Assembly (NCBI GenBank): GCA_029260495.1
Contig: JAJDDD010000021.1
Location: 1-64,000 of the forward strand
DNA: 64,000 nt
DNA from: Phycisphaerales bacterium
GTDB lineage: Bacteria; Planctomycetota; Phycisphaerae; Phycisphaerales; UBA1924
Direction: 5' to 3'
Under the pieces are notes generated by a model, which searched no databases, had not been told where the DNA came from, and worked only from the letters and a program-made list of their open reading frames with translations. Below are positions 16,934 to 25,988 of this stretch, one piece after another. The position numbers and the translations under genes are program-made. Each line of letters starts with the position of its first letter. The first letter of the stretch is position 1.

Positions 16934-17755
16934 CTACTTTCCGAGCATGACGTGCGCGAGCAGGCCGTGAGCGTGCGCGATCGTGCCGTGCATCGCTCCG
17001 AGCGCAAGCAGGCAGGCGACGCAAGGCATGTGCACGAGCAGCCAACGCCTGACCGCCCGATCGCCCGCGCGAAGCGCATCGAGACGGTCCTTCTCGATCG
17101 CGAGAGAGGAGAGTGTTTCGAGCGCGTTTGTTTCGGCGTTTTTCGCGTTCGCCTTAAGCGCCTCAAGATTCCGCAGGGTCCGCGCCAAATCGTTGCTCCA
17201 GAGCATTCGCCGCCAGAGCCGGGCCTGCCGATTGAACGATTCTCTGATCCCGCTCAACAACTCCGCATGGCCGGCGCCGAGTTGATCGATCGCCGTCCCA
17301 GCCCTCTGACTAAGTTCAGTATGGGCGCGAGCGTGCTCTGTGTCCGGCGTGTCTCCGGTACAAGCGATTGAGCCCGTGCGCAGTTGTGACCACAACGCAA
17401 CCCCAATCGCGCCGGTTCCAGCGACCACGAGGAACAATCCGGTGAGAACCCCGTCGAGCCATCCGTTAGGACGCGCGAACTCGACGTGCATTAGAAAAAG
17501 GGAAACAATCGCGACTGCGAACGTTGTCTGCTGGCCCACCCATCGCTCTGGGTTCGTCCCCGCGCGAAGTCGGAAGAATCGCCGCACAAACGCCGCCACC
17601 AGCGCAGCAAAGAGCACCCAACCCGTCACAAAGCAGGTGCGATGCAGCGAGTTCGAGCACGCGACGTAAACACACCCCAGCGCAATCACCAGCGCCAGCG
17701 CAAGGAACACGCCGCCTATTGCTCCGCCTCGGAATCTCTTCAACACATCACGCAT
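16934..17755 (-). CDS. His-rich membrane protein of the cytochrome cluster
   Basis: This 273-residue protein has five predicted membrane helices (about 12-32, 40-58, 78-95, 103-122 and 237-262) and a soluble, partly coiled-coil loop at about 125-230. Histidines lie in or near helices (MHVEF, LLVHMPC) and cluster at the end (MHGTIAHAHGLLAHV), as in proteins that bind b-type heme. ATG at 17755 follows the tetraheme gene's stop by 13 bases. It sits between two cytochrome c genes, 7 bases upstream of the decaheme gene. A role as quinol-linked membrane anchor is inferred from context; no known family was recognised. Confidence 0.6.
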   Translation of the reverse strand: MRDVLKRFRGGAIGGVFLALALVIALGCVYVACSNSLHRTCFVTGWVLFAALVAAFVRRFFRLRAGTNPERWVGQQTTFAVAIVSLFLMHVEFARPNGWLDGVLTGLFLVVAGTGAIGVALWSQLRTGSIACTGDTPDTEHARAHTELSQRAGTAIDQLGAGHAELLSGIRESFNRQARLWRRMLWSNDLARTLRNLEALKANAKNAETNALETLSSLAIEKDRLDALRAGDRAVRRWLLVHMPCVACLLALGAMHGTIAHAHGLLAHVMLGK

Positions 17756-17768
17756 TGCAAAATAATAG

Positions 17769-18797
17769 TTACTGCCCTTCCCGTGTTCGGGACGCCGGGA
17801 TAAGGGGATCAAGCTGAGCAGCGTCGGCGCCAATTTGGTTTTCCGCGATCAACATACCAATCTCCCGCACATGCTCAATCGCCTCCGCAGCCACCGCCGC
17901 TCCTTCGACGCCGCGACCGATCTCGATCAACTGCGACACCGCGTCAATATCCACAACTTCATCAATCGCGCCCAAGTTTGCAACCGCGTTTGTGATCGCA
18001 TCGGTCGGTGCGCCATCGGTAACCGCACGGCAGGCGTATTCCAGCCGCAGCGCCGCGCCGACGAGGAACATCACGCGCACACGCTCGGGAGCTGATCGAG
18101 GATTTTCATCGGACCCCGCACGAACGAAGTTGTGCCGAATGTCTCCCTGCGTCCATGATGCAAACTCAAACTGCTCCCCGTTCGGATGGCCAGCCGTCTG
18201 GATCAGTTCCTGGTCCGCAATCGAGTGACAGGAGTAGCACGCCGCCCCCAACTCATACAGCCGGGCCGGCCTGATCATCCCCAATGAGTCGCAGTTCGAA
18301 AGACGTGCAGTGCGGTGCAGTAGTGTTTCATCATCGGCGGTCGCGGCATTGTGGCCGAACCGCGAATGTGGCTCCACCCAACTCGCTGCTGCACTGTGGC
18401 ATGACTCACAAGACACCCCGCTGATTGACTTCGGACGCTTGTCTTCAATTTTCTGAATAGTGAAGTGACATGTGGCGCATCGTTCGTCCGTTTTGATCCG
18501 TCGGACTCCAATCGCAGCAGCGATGCGTTTGGCCTCAGCATTGCGCGTCAGCGTTTGCGCGCTCGTCCGATGCGCCGTTCCCATCCAGACCTGATGCTCA
18601 TTCTCATGGCACTCTGCGCAGGCGTCCGGGCCAACAACCTGGGCTGGATCACGATTGATCAAGTCCTGACCCAACAACACTGGCGTCGCCAGACGATCGG
18701 CATAGGTGATCGAGGAGGCCAGCCCAGTGCGAAGCACCACGGCGCCCACCGACAGGCCAAACAGCCAAAGCACTGCCATAACACGAGTTCTGCACAT
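17769..18797 (-). CDS. Tetraheme cytochrome c (c554-like)
   Basis: This 342-residue secreted cytochrome has a signal sequence (MCRTRVMAVLWLFGLSVGA). Four CXXCH motifs follow: CAECH in DACAECHENEHQVWMGTAH, CATCH, CESCH and CYSCH. The first motif with its trailing W-x-G-T-A-H is typical of the cytochrome c554/multiheme superfamily. The C-terminal third has no hemes. The start at 18797 is supported by AGGAGA 11 bases upstream; the frame extends to 18875 without signals. It is followed by the membrane-protein gene. The function is probably periplasmic electron shuttling within this cluster. Confidence 0.83.
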   Translation of the reverse strand: MCRTRVMAVLWLFGLSVGAVVLRTGLASSITYADRLATPVLLGQDLINRDPAQVVGPDACAECHENEHQVWMGTAHRTSAQTLTRNAEAKRIAAAIGVRRIKTDERCATCHFTIQKIEDKRPKSISGVSCESCHSAAASWVEPHSRFGHNAATADDETLLHRTARLSNCDSLGMIRPARLYELGAACYSCHSIADQELIQTAGHPNGEQFEFASWTQGDIRHNFVRAGSDENPRSAPERVRVMFLVGAALRLEYACRAVTDGAPTDAITNAVANLGAIDEVVDIDAVSQLIEIGRGVEGAAVAAEAIEHVREIGMLIAENQIGADAAQLDPLIPASRTREGQ

Positions 18798-18899
18798 CTC
18801 TGGCCCGATCTCCTGTGACTGAAACAAACGCTCTCTCACCACATACAAGAATAGCACATCGACTCGGACGACCACCCCACAAATATCGATCTGAGTAAT

Positions 18900-18929
18900 G
18901 GCGAAAGGGATCAGTCCGACCCGTTCGCC
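18900..18929. terminator. Hairpin between barrel and tetraheme genes
   Basis: GGCGAA (18900-18905) pairs with TTCGCC (18924-18929), with an inner GGG/CCC pairing. There is no T tract. It lies in the only sizeable gap (175 bases) of the cytochrome cluster and may attenuate or protect the transcript. Confidence 0.3.
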
Positions 18930-18972
18930 CTAATTATCATCAATGATCGAAGTGTTATAGGACAACGATTGG

Positions 18973-20424
18973 TCAGAACTTAATTAGCCACTCGACCCGG
19001 ACGCCCGACGCCGGCTCGCGGTCCTCCTGACCCGTAAGAAACGCATCCAAACGCAGGATATTATTCTGCCCAATCGCTGTTTCAAACCGGGCCGCGATGG
19101 CGATCGCGCTCTCGTCAGTGTCGTTGGTGTCAGACCTGAATCCCGCCTCAACAACAATCTGGCTGCGCTTTTCGTTGAAAAAATGCTGATACCCCAGCGC
19201 AGCGCCGACAGCGCTCTGCGCATCGTTGCCCAGCGCGGCGCCATAACGACCCAGCCCCACCGCTGCGAACAAGAGCCCCGTCCGGCCCAGCGGTCCCCCG
19301 GTGTCCGGCCCCCTGGCCGCTGATGAAAACTCATCCACTGCCCAGAACCCGTTGCAATACAAGATGTCCTCAGAATGCGCCGGCGTATACGAAAGTTCTG
19401 CGAACAATAACTCACCCTGGCCGACCGCCGGCGATTCCTCGTTCAGTGGAATCGATGTCAGCGCACGGAATGACGTATTGATTTTCCCGATGCGCTGAAT
19501 CGCGCTTCCCGCGAAAAAGAGACCGTCGGAGTTGTCCGCCCGGCTGTCATCGTCATAAATAAAGACCGCATCGAAGTTGAACGTGCTCATGCTGGTGTCA
19601 GCTTCAGCGAAGAAACCGAACAGTTGAGCGTTGTGATCCTCGATGTTGTTCCCGCGGTTGATCTCGTTCCATCCGTAGAGAAACGTCACCTGAAGATTAT
19701 TAATCCCATCGAGGAAGATGTTGTTCTTCGTAATCCCAACCGCGTCAACTCGGTCGTTAATCAGCAGCCCCTCCTGGTAAAAAAGCGGCTGGCGCCCTAC
19801 AGAAAATCCGATGTCGAGTTGTCCCGTGTCCTTCGGATCGAGCCCTGGAAAGATTTGACCAAAATCGCCCTCGAAGAACAGATGGGTAATCCTCGTATTA
19901 AACTCGTCGTCCCCGCCGGACTGCTCCGCGCCATCGGGCTCGATGAAGTAGCCGGTGAACCGCCTGCCATCGTCGAGCGGACGTACACCGACAAGCAGGC
20001 GTTCGGTCCCGGAGAGTTGCAGATTCCCGAAAATGTCCAGCCGATTCACCCATTCAGTGAAGGTCTCTTCACCGTCGTTGAATGTCTGCAACGCCGATCG
20101 ATACTCACCGAATACCAAAAGCGACGGCTGCCACAACGCGCCGGTCGGAATGGTAAATCCCCTGCCGATCGGCCCCGGCCCCAGAAACGGATCACCCAAC
20201 TCAAGAATCGGGCTCGGACGATCAGGAACATCCTCCAACCTCATCGGCGCAGGCTCATCAGAAAAAGTTGTCTTCAGTTCGTGCGGGTCATCGTGATGAT
20301 CCCCAGCTTCGTGATACTCATCCTGCGCGATCGCGCGCTGACTACAACACAAGAACACAGCGCCGAAGACGACCCACCAAAGAGCTGTTGATCGGATAAA
20401 GCCGGTTGTCATGGCGGTATTCAT
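18973..20424 (-). CDS. Outer-membrane beta-barrel protein of the cytochrome cluster
   Basis: This 483-residue protein has a signal peptide (STALWWVVFGAVFLCCSQ then RAIAQ), a His/Asp-rich linker (DEYHEAGDHHDDPHE) and many alternating amphipathic strands. It ends in a terminal Phe (VRVEWLIKF), the hallmark of barrels inserted by BamA. It starts 7 bases after the pentaheme gene's stop. It resembles porin-like proteins encoded with multiheme cytochromes, where the barrel can sheath a cytochrome through the outer membrane, but no direct homology to MtrB could be established by eye. A simple porin is the alternative. Confidence 0.75.
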   Translation of the reverse strand: MNTAMTTGFIRSTALWWVVFGAVFLCCSQRAIAQDEYHEAGDHHDDPHELKTTFSDEPAPMRLEDVPDRPSPILELGDPFLGPGPIGRGFTIPTGALWQPSLLVFGEYRSALQTFNDGEETFTEWVNRLDIFGNLQLSGTERLLVGVRPLDDGRRFTGYFIEPDGAEQSGGDDEFNTRITHLFFEGDFGQIFPGLDPKDTGQLDIGFSVGRQPLFYQEGLLINDRVDAVGITKNNIFLDGINNLQVTFLYGWNEINRGNNIEDHNAQLFGFFAEADTSMSTFNFDAVFIYDDDSRADNSDGLFFAGSAIQRIGKINTSFRALTSIPLNEESPAVGQGELLFAELSYTPAHSEDILYCNGFWAVDEFSSAARGPDTGGPLGRTGLLFAAVGLGRYGAALGNDAQSAVGAALGYQHFFNEKRSQIVVEAGFRSDTNDTDESAIAIAARFETAIGQNNILRLDAFLTGQEDREPASGVRVEWLIKF

Positions 20425-20431
20425 CGTCGGG

Positions 20432-22366
20432 TCAGTCCGTGCCGTCCTTTGTCTTGCGCTCTCCCTGCGCCTTGACACCGAACTCAACCTTCGCCTTGTA
20501 AAGCGTGATGAACCCCTTTCCAACGCCCTTGACGACCTGTAGCGGGCTCATGTTCAGGTCGAAGCCAACTTCCTGAATGTCACGGATTAGGTTCGCCGGC
20601 GCCATGCCCGCTTTCAGTTCGATCGTCGCGGTGTACGGACCCGATCCTGTCAGCAGGTCGCCATCGACTGTGTATGTCGCCCAGCGCGAACCCAGCGGCT
20701 CGATGCCCTTGCGATGCTTGCGCGCGCCCGCGGGGCGCCCCAAAAGTATGTTCGAGCGCGTCGCAGGGCGAACAAACGGCAGCGCATCAGTGGAGTAGTT
20801 CACCGAGACAATCTGCTCGCGGTCGCCCCCACGGAGATTGCGTGTAATGAACTTCGATTGCAGGTTGAAAAGCTGGTCATCAAGCGGGAGCAGCCCGTCG
20901 TGGACAAACTCTGAATGCAAATTGCGCAGGTCAAAGTTCGGATCGAAGTCGCCGGACTCGAAGACGGTGTTCCCGTTGGCATCGGCGACTACTACATGCA
21001 GCCACACCAACCGCTCCGCATCGAACCCACTCGGCGCTGCGTGCCCATCGGTCGCATTCTTCACTTCAACCTTGAAACGTATTCCATCGTCGTCCGCTCG
21101 CTCCGTGACGATATCTCCAAAATGGTAGCCGTTGCGAAGAACGATCGCGCGCTGCTCCATGCCCCATTCGAGCAACTCCAGGTTCGCGTCGATGATCTCA
21201 CGCGCCTCGTAGCGATCGTCGATGGAGCTCCACCGCTCGGGAAATGAATCCTCATCATGGTCCTCGTCCTCGAACTCGTCCGTGCCCCATCCAGCTTCCC
21301 AGTCAAACTGCGTCCACTCGCTGATCGTCGCCAGCTCCTGCGCATCGGGATTGTGAGGGAAGATCCCCGGATGAACGATGGAGTGATCAGGCCCAGCCCA
21401 GTTGTGAATCGCATGCTTGCGCGTCTTCGTTGGGACGCCCCCCACCACCGCAGCCGGACCCTCAGCGTACCCCGCATTCACGCCCTGATTGACACTCATA
21501 TGGCAGTCCTGGCAACTGACGCCGTTGGCCGCCGCCGGCGATCGCTTGTAGTGCGAAAAAAGCTCCTCCAAGCGGAATCCATTGACAAACGTCACATCGT
21601 GGCACGAGCCACAAAAACCGGGCTCCGTCAAACGAAAGAACTGCTTCGATTCAGTGTGGATTTTTCTGCCCGGAACGCCTGGCTCGGTGACAACGCGGTA
21701 GCGATCCGGCGACGCGAGCACTTCAGCCAGAATCTCGTTGCCCCGCGGACCGTAAATCGGCTGAAGGATGTCACCTTCGACAATCGCGATGCGCCCGCTC
21801 ACCTTCCCGTAGCTTTGATCGACACGATGGCACACGATGCAGGTGATCCCCTCGCGCGAAACTTGAGCGCGATCCTCAAGCGGCGCAAAGAGCGGCTCAT
21901 TCAGGATCATCCCAACCTGCGTATGGCAGCGGATGCAAAAATCTCCAAACGTCCCATTGGTGCGCTTCAGCATCGTTCCGTGCAGCGCCGTAAAGACCGG
22001 ACTCACCATCGCATACGCATGCTGCGAAACGGACCACTCCTTGTAATGCTGCGGATGGCACGTCTTGCATGTGTTGGCAGAAGGGAAACGGTCCTCAATG
22101 AACAACTGCTCATGCGCCAACGCCGCAGCAGCAGCCACCACTTCATCCGGATCGTCGCCGGCCCGCTCGCCCTGAACGGCGTCACCCGCGGCTCCCCAGA
22201 ACACTGGAGTCAGGATTGGCGCCTGCATGCCATGGTGCGCCGGCTTCAGGTTTGCTGAAAACGCAGTCAGGATCGCTGTCAAGACAAGCAGCGCCATGAC
22301 CAGCAACCCAAGGTAAAACCGGGTGGCGACAGCGGCGATACCAACGGGCTTCAAAAAAATCCGCAT
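20432..22366 (-). CDS. Pentaheme cytochrome c with C-terminal beta domain
   Basis: This 644-residue protein has an N-terminal membrane helix (about 13-36; possibly an uncleaved signal anchor). Five CXXCH motifs follow in the first half: CKTCH in SANTCKTCHPQHYKEW, CIRCH, CIVCH, CGSCH and CQDCH. The first motif matches the c554/hydroxylamine-oxidoreductase superfamily. The second half (about 350-620) is heme-free and strand-rich. Its ATG follows GGGGGAGAG, a strong ribosome-binding site, and a good promoter lies upstream. It is the first gene of the cluster. Substrate unknown. Confidence 0.83.
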   Translation of the reverse strand: MRIFLKPVGIAAVATRFYLGLLVMALLVLTAILTAFSANLKPAHHGMQAPILTPVFWGAAGDAVQGERAGDDPDEVVAAAAALAHEQLFIEDRFPSANTCKTCHPQHYKEWSVSQHAYAMVSPVFTALHGTMLKRTNGTFGDFCIRCHTQVGMILNEPLFAPLEDRAQVSREGITCIVCHRVDQSYGKVSGRIAIVEGDILQPIYGPRGNEILAEVLASPDRYRVVTEPGVPGRKIHTESKQFFRLTEPGFCGSCHDVTFVNGFRLEELFSHYKRSPAAANGVSCQDCHMSVNQGVNAGYAEGPAAVVGGVPTKTRKHAIHNWAGPDHSIVHPGIFPHNPDAQELATISEWTQFDWEAGWGTDEFEDEDHDEDSFPERWSSIDDRYEAREIIDANLELLEWGMEQRAIVLRNGYHFGDIVTERADDDGIRFKVEVKNATDGHAAPSGFDAERLVWLHVVVADANGNTVFESGDFDPNFDLRNLHSEFVHDGLLPLDDQLFNLQSKFITRNLRGGDREQIVSVNYSTDALPFVRPATRSNILLGRPAGARKHRKGIEPLGSRWATYTVDGDLLTGSGPYTATIELKAGMAPANLIRDIQEVGFDLNMSPLQVVKGVGKGFITLYKAKVEFGVKAQGERKTKDGTD

Positions 22367-22416
22367 AAACTCTCCCCCACGACGGGGACAAAAACAATGC
22401 CTGACGGGTCGGCTTC

Positions 22417-22446
22417 TATTTAGGATGACACACTCCTATATGTCAA
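22417..22446 (-). promoter_or_regulatory. Sigma70-type promoter of the cytochrome cluster
   Basis: On the minus strand a perfect TTGACA (22446-22441) is followed after 18 bases by TAAATA (22422-22417), about 50 bases before the pentaheme start codon. It is the best conventional promoter in the window. Confidence 0.6.
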
Positions 22447-22643
22447 GCCCCAAATGCTATCAGCCCTCCGTATCGGCGATTTTCAAGAACACACTGAGGG
22501 TTTTCGGGCGTCATCTCGGCTTATTTTCCGAAACTGGAATCTGTGTAATTACAACATGCAACGTTGAGTAACCGAGACGAGCAGTCTCTCTACTTGCCCC
22601 GGGGGCCGCCGGGCGCGCTCCAATCTTCCAAGTCCCCTTGCCC

Positions 22644-23501
22644 CTACGCAGCGACCGTCTCGCGGGAGCCTTGCTCAATGCCTGCCCACTCGTAAAGCCG
22701 CATCGCCGCGGCGCCGAGAACGTCATCCGCCTCCGCAATCTCCGGCCGCCAGAGCTTGTCCCATTCGAACGTCACCCAGCCGCCAAAGCTGCAATGCGCC
22801 AGCGCTTTGATGAAATCACAAACGGGAAGCTCGCCATCGCCGAGTTGAGCGGGCGCCCCGTCGCGCACATCCTTCACCCGCGCCATGAACAGATTGGCGC
22901 CGATCGCCTCAAGCGCCGCCGCAGGATCATCTCCCGCCCCAACGCCGACAGCCAGGTTGTAGCACACGCCAAGGAGTGGTGAATCAATCGTTGAGACGAT
23001 CTCCACCGCCTGCGCTGCAGTCGCGAAGTCTCCACCGTTCTCCAGTGCGATCCTCACACCTGTATTCCGCGCATCATCGACAACCAGCCGAAGTCTGTCG
23101 ATGATCCGCCGTGTCGCGCTTTTGTGACTCTCCCCGTAAGGCACGCCAAAACCAAAGACACGCACAATCGAGCCGCCGACGCGCCGGCACAGGTCCGCAT
23201 CGCGCTTCGCTGCCCGTACAGATTTCTCATAGTCCCCAATCACGCGCCCGATGACAGGCGGGACAATCGGCTCATCAAAGCTTACGCCCGATCCAATGCC
23301 CGCGACCAATACCCCTGCATCTGCAAAGAGTGCTCGCGCCTTCGCAGGGTCGCTCAAAGCGGGGTCGCAGGCGATCTTCGCGCCACCTGAGCCGAACGTC
23401 CGCAACTCGACGCCGTCGTATCCATATTCATCCGCAGCGCGAGCGACCCGCTCAAGCGTCCACTGTGGCGCCGCGACCGTTGAGAAAGCTGTTCTAAACA
23501 T
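22644..23501 (-). CDS. Sugar phosphate isomerase/epimerase family TIM-barrel protein
   Basis: This 285-residue protein is of the xylose isomerase-like TIM-barrel family (IolE/hydroxypyruvate isomerase type). Visible family features are YGYDGVELRTFG near the N-terminus, ALENGGDFAT with the metal-ligand Glu, the GVCYNLAVGVG segment and the late FEWDKLW with another metal-binding Glu. Such enzymes interconvert keto- and aldo-sugars or inositol derivatives. It follows the fmdB-like gene by 74 bases but has its own TACCAT box 7 bases before ATG. The substrate is unknown. Confidence 0.8.
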   Translation of the reverse strand: MFRTAFSTVAAPQWTLERVARAADEYGYDGVELRTFGSGGAKIACDPALSDPAKARALFADAGVLVAGIGSGVSFDEPIVPPVIGRVIGDYEKSVRAAKRDADLCRRVGGSIVRVFGFGVPYGESHKSATRRIIDRLRLVVDDARNTGVRIALENGGDFATAAQAVEIVSTIDSPLLGVCYNLAVGVGAGDDPAAALEAIGANLFMARVKDVRDGAPAQLGDGELPVCDFIKALAHCSFGGWVTFEWDKLWRPEIAEADDVLGAAAMRLYEWAGIEQGSRETVAA

Positions 23502-23508
23502 GGCGCAG

Positions 23509-23514
23509 ATGGTA
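23509..23514 (-). promoter_or_regulatory. -10 box TACCAT seven bases before ATG
   Basis: Minus strand TACCAT, CTGCGCC, ATG (23501); no ribosome-binding site. Predicted leaderless start. Confidence 0.4.
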
Positions 23515-23575
23515 CCGAGCCGCTGGAGAGGATGTCGATCAGCTGAGATATCTGCTGCGAGGGTTCAGACCCGCT

Positions 23576-23947
23576 TCACGCTTTTTTCGCGCAGCCGCAC
23601 GATGACCCGCACGACGCCTTGGCGCTGGATGAGCTTGATGAACCGTCGCCGTCGCCGCCCGTGCTCTTCCCGGCGCCCTTGCCCTCTTTCTTCTTCGTGC
23701 CCGACGAGTCATCCTTCTTCTCTGTGGACTTCTTCTCCGCCTCGGCGCCCTTCTTGTAAGACTCCGAGCGATAGTCCGTCTCGTAAAAGCCCGAACCCTT
23801 AAAGATGACGGCGGCGCCTGTGCCAATTAGCCGTTTCAGCGTCAGCTTCCCGCACTCGGGACATTTGCGCTTCGGATTCTCCGTCATCGACTGGAACAGC
23901 TCAAACACATGCTCACAGCTCTCACATTGGTAGTCGTAGGTCGGCAT
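23576..23947 (-). CDS. FmdB-family zinc ribbon protein
   Basis: This 123-residue protein starts MPTYDYQCESCEHVFELFQS and continues with KCPECGK, the two CXXC knuckles of the FmdB regulatory zinc ribbon. The first 65 residues are conserved. The remainder is a low-complexity tail (Lys/Glu, then Gly/Ser) ending KASCGSSCGCAKKA, a possible metal-binding motif. The start at 23947 is the family start; the frame is open 17 codons further. It lies 47 bases after grpE on the same strand. The role is unknown; the family is often near chaperone genes. Confidence 0.85.
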   Translation of the reverse strand: MPTYDYQCESCEHVFELFQSMTENPKRKCPECGKLTLKRLIGTGAAVIFKGSGFYETDYRSESYKKGAEAEKKSTEKKDDSSGTKKKEGKGAGKSTGGDGDGSSSSSSAKASCGSSCGCAKKA

Positions 23948-23994
23948 GAACTTGACACTCCTGGAAATGGATCGCGCATGAGAAGCGCGATGAC

Positions 23995-24642
23995 TCACAG
24001 ATCACCAGCGACGCCTTCATCAGGACCATCAGCGGTCTCGATTGCATCACTTTGCTCGTCCTCGTCGGAGTAGCGAGCAACGTGAACCTTCGCCGGCCGC
24101 AACACATGCTCGCCGTGCGAATACCCCGGCTGAAGCAACGCCGCGACGTGGCCAGGCTTCAGATCGCCATCAGGCTCGACCTGCTCGACAGCCTCATGGC
24201 GCATCGCGTTAAATTCTTCGTTCACCAAAGGCGAAATGAGCACTGCCCCATGCTTCTCAATCGCCCGGCGCAACTCATCACGGATCAGCTTCACCCCCGC
24301 CAAAATTTGCTCCGCTGAAGCGCTGTCTGCGTTCTGCTTTAACGCCATGTCAAAGTAATCGAGCACAAGAATCACCGATCGCAGCACCTCCGCCTCGCCG
24401 CGCCGATGGGCAGATCGCTCGTTTTCAATCGACCGCCGTTGATAGTTCCGAAAGTCCGCCAGCGCCCGCTGATATTTTTCGAAAAGCTCATCGCGCTCCC
24501 GCATTGCGCACAGCAACTCATCTTCTTCTTCGATAACGTGTTCGGAAACGGGCTCAGCGTCGGCCGGCAATTCAACATGGCCCGCCGCCTCGGCTTCAAT
24601 ATCGACTTCTTGACTCTTGTTGTGGCGTGTCTTTCGCGTCAT
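23995..24642 (-). CDS. grpE: GrpE nucleotide exchange factor
   Basis: GrpE releases ADP from DnaK during the chaperone cycle. The 215-residue protein has an acidic disordered N-terminus, a long coiled-coil helix (RDELFEKYQRALADFRNYQR, about residues 50-69), the conserved ALKQ/ILAGVKLI segment, and the C-terminal beta wing with QPGYSHGEHVLRPAKVHVA. It lies directly after dnaJ (33-base gap). No dnaK gene is in the window. Confidence 0.93.
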   Translation of the reverse strand: MTRKTRHNKSQEVDIEAEAAGHVELPADAEPVSEHVIEEEDELLCAMRERDELFEKYQRALADFRNYQRRSIENERSAHRRGEAEVLRSVILVLDYFDMALKQNADSASAEQILAGVKLIRDELRRAIEKHGAVLISPLVNEEFNAMRHEAVEQVEPDGDLKPGHVAALLQPGYSHGEHVLRPAKVHVARYSDEDEQSDAIETADGPDEGVAGDL

Positions 24643-24675
24643 AACTTCTCTGCTGATTACCTTCTCACAATGCCC

Positions 24676-25830
24676 TTATGCGCCGAATGTTTTTTTCAAT
24701 TTCTCTAGAAAACCATGGCTCTCTGGGTTCACCGCGACATCCTCCGTTTCTGCAAACTCTCTCAGCAGCTTCTCCTGCTTGCTGTTGAGCTTCTTCGGAG
24801 TCTCGATCTTGAGCGCGACGATAAGATCACCTCGCCGCCCCGTGCGCAAATTCGGCAGGCCCTCCCCGCCGACTCGCTGCAGATCACCATACTGCGCCCC
24901 CTTGGAAATGCGCAAACTATGAGGCCCTTCCAGCGTCGGCGCCTGAATGTCAACTCCCAGCGCCGCCTGCGTGAAGCTGATCGGCATCTCCAGGACAAGA
25001 TGATCGCCATCGCGATGGAAAAACTCGTGCTCCTGCACGCGAATCACCACATGCAGATCGCCTCGCACACCAGCGCCGTCCGGCGAAATTTCCGGTTGCG
25101 GCGGCTCGCCCTCACCGCGCACGCGCACCGCCTGCCCGTCATGCACGCCCGGCGGCGTCTTCACAGTCAAGCTGCGCTTGCGCGGCACGCGCCCCTTGCC
25201 CTTGCAATCTTGGCACGGATCTTCAATGCGCCGCCCGCGCCCGCCGCACCGCGGACACGCCGTCGCAATGCGGAACATTCCGCCGAGCCCCTGCTGCATA
25301 ACCTTTCCCTGCCCGCTGCAAGTTTCGCAGACGATCGGACCTGAGCCAGGCTTCGCGCCAGAACCCGTGCAGGTCTCGCACACATCAAGGCGTGTGAACT
25401 CAACATCAACTTCCGTCCCGCTCAGCACATCTTCCAAATCAATAACAACCTGTGTTTCAAGGTCATACCCGCGAGGCACACCCCGCGGGCGCCGCCCTCC
25501 GCCCCGGCGCGCTCCTCCGCCGGTGAAAATATCGTTGAACATCGAGAAAATATCCTCGACATCCATGCGTGAAAAATCATGCCCCGCCGGCCCGCCGCGT
25601 GAGCGCAGACCCTCATGTCCAAACTGGTTATACACCTGGCGCTTGCTCTCATCCGAGAGAACCTCATACGCCTCGGCCGCCTCCTTGAACTTGACCTCAG
25701 CCTCCGAGTCGCCCGGATTGCGATCCGGATGATGCTTCATCGCCAACCGGCGATACGCGCGCTTGATCTCATCGCCGTCTGCTGTGCGTTCGACGCTGAG
25801 CACTTCGTAATAGTCACGTGTCGTGGGCAT
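24676..25830 (-). CDS. dnaJ: Chaperone DnaJ
   Basis: The full-length type I Hsp40 of 384 residues has a J domain (1-70) with the HPD tripeptide in [10 protein letters not shown], a Gly/Phe region ([13 protein letters not shown]), and a zinc domain with four CXXCXGXG repeats ([32 protein letters not shown]). The C-terminal substrate-binding domain has [10 protein letters not shown]. It delivers clients to DnaK and stimulates its ATPase. It is upstream of grpE in the same transcript and downstream of the second groEL. Confidence 0.96.
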   Translation of the reverse strand: MPTTRDYYEVLSVERTADGDEIKRAYRRLAMKHHPDRNPGDSEAEVKFKEAAEAYEVLSDESKRQVYNQFGHEGLRSRGGPAGHDFSRMDVEDIFSMFNDIFTGGGARRGGGRRPRGVPRGYDLETQVVIDLEDVLSGTEVDVEFTRLDVCETCTGSGAKPGSGPIVCETCSGQGKVMQQGLGGMFRIATACPRCGGRGRRIEDPCQDCKGKGRVPRKRSLTVKTPPGVHDGQAVRVRGEGEPPQPEISPDGAGVRGDLHVVIRVQEHEFFHRDGDHLVLEMPISFTQAALGVDIQAPTLEGPHSLRISKGAQYGDLQRVGGEGLPNLRTGRRGDLIVALKIETPKKLNSKQEKLLREFAETEDVAVNPESHGFLEKLKKTFGA

Positions 25831-25988
25831 ATTCTGCAGAAGCTCGCTTCGGTCCGCTCACAATCAATCGGAAACAATCCAGTATTCACCTTCAATAATG
25901 AAGCCCGCGCCGCTTCCGACGCGAGCCTCTGTTGTGTGCTCAAAGGCGTCCAGCTGCCTCTGGGGCAGCTTGAACAGCCAATTATGTT

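Noticed and set aside
16927-17166. N-terminal 80-codon extension of the decaheme cytochrome
   Set aside because: It overlaps the end of the preceding membrane-protein gene in another frame and is Arg/Ser-rich; the TTG at 16926 begins the natural anchor sequence.
15025-22366. Unusual heme motifs (CX4CH, CXXCK, CX15CH) marking HAO or nitrite reductase
   Set aside because: All heme sites I could read are standard CXXCH, so those enzymes cannot be called.
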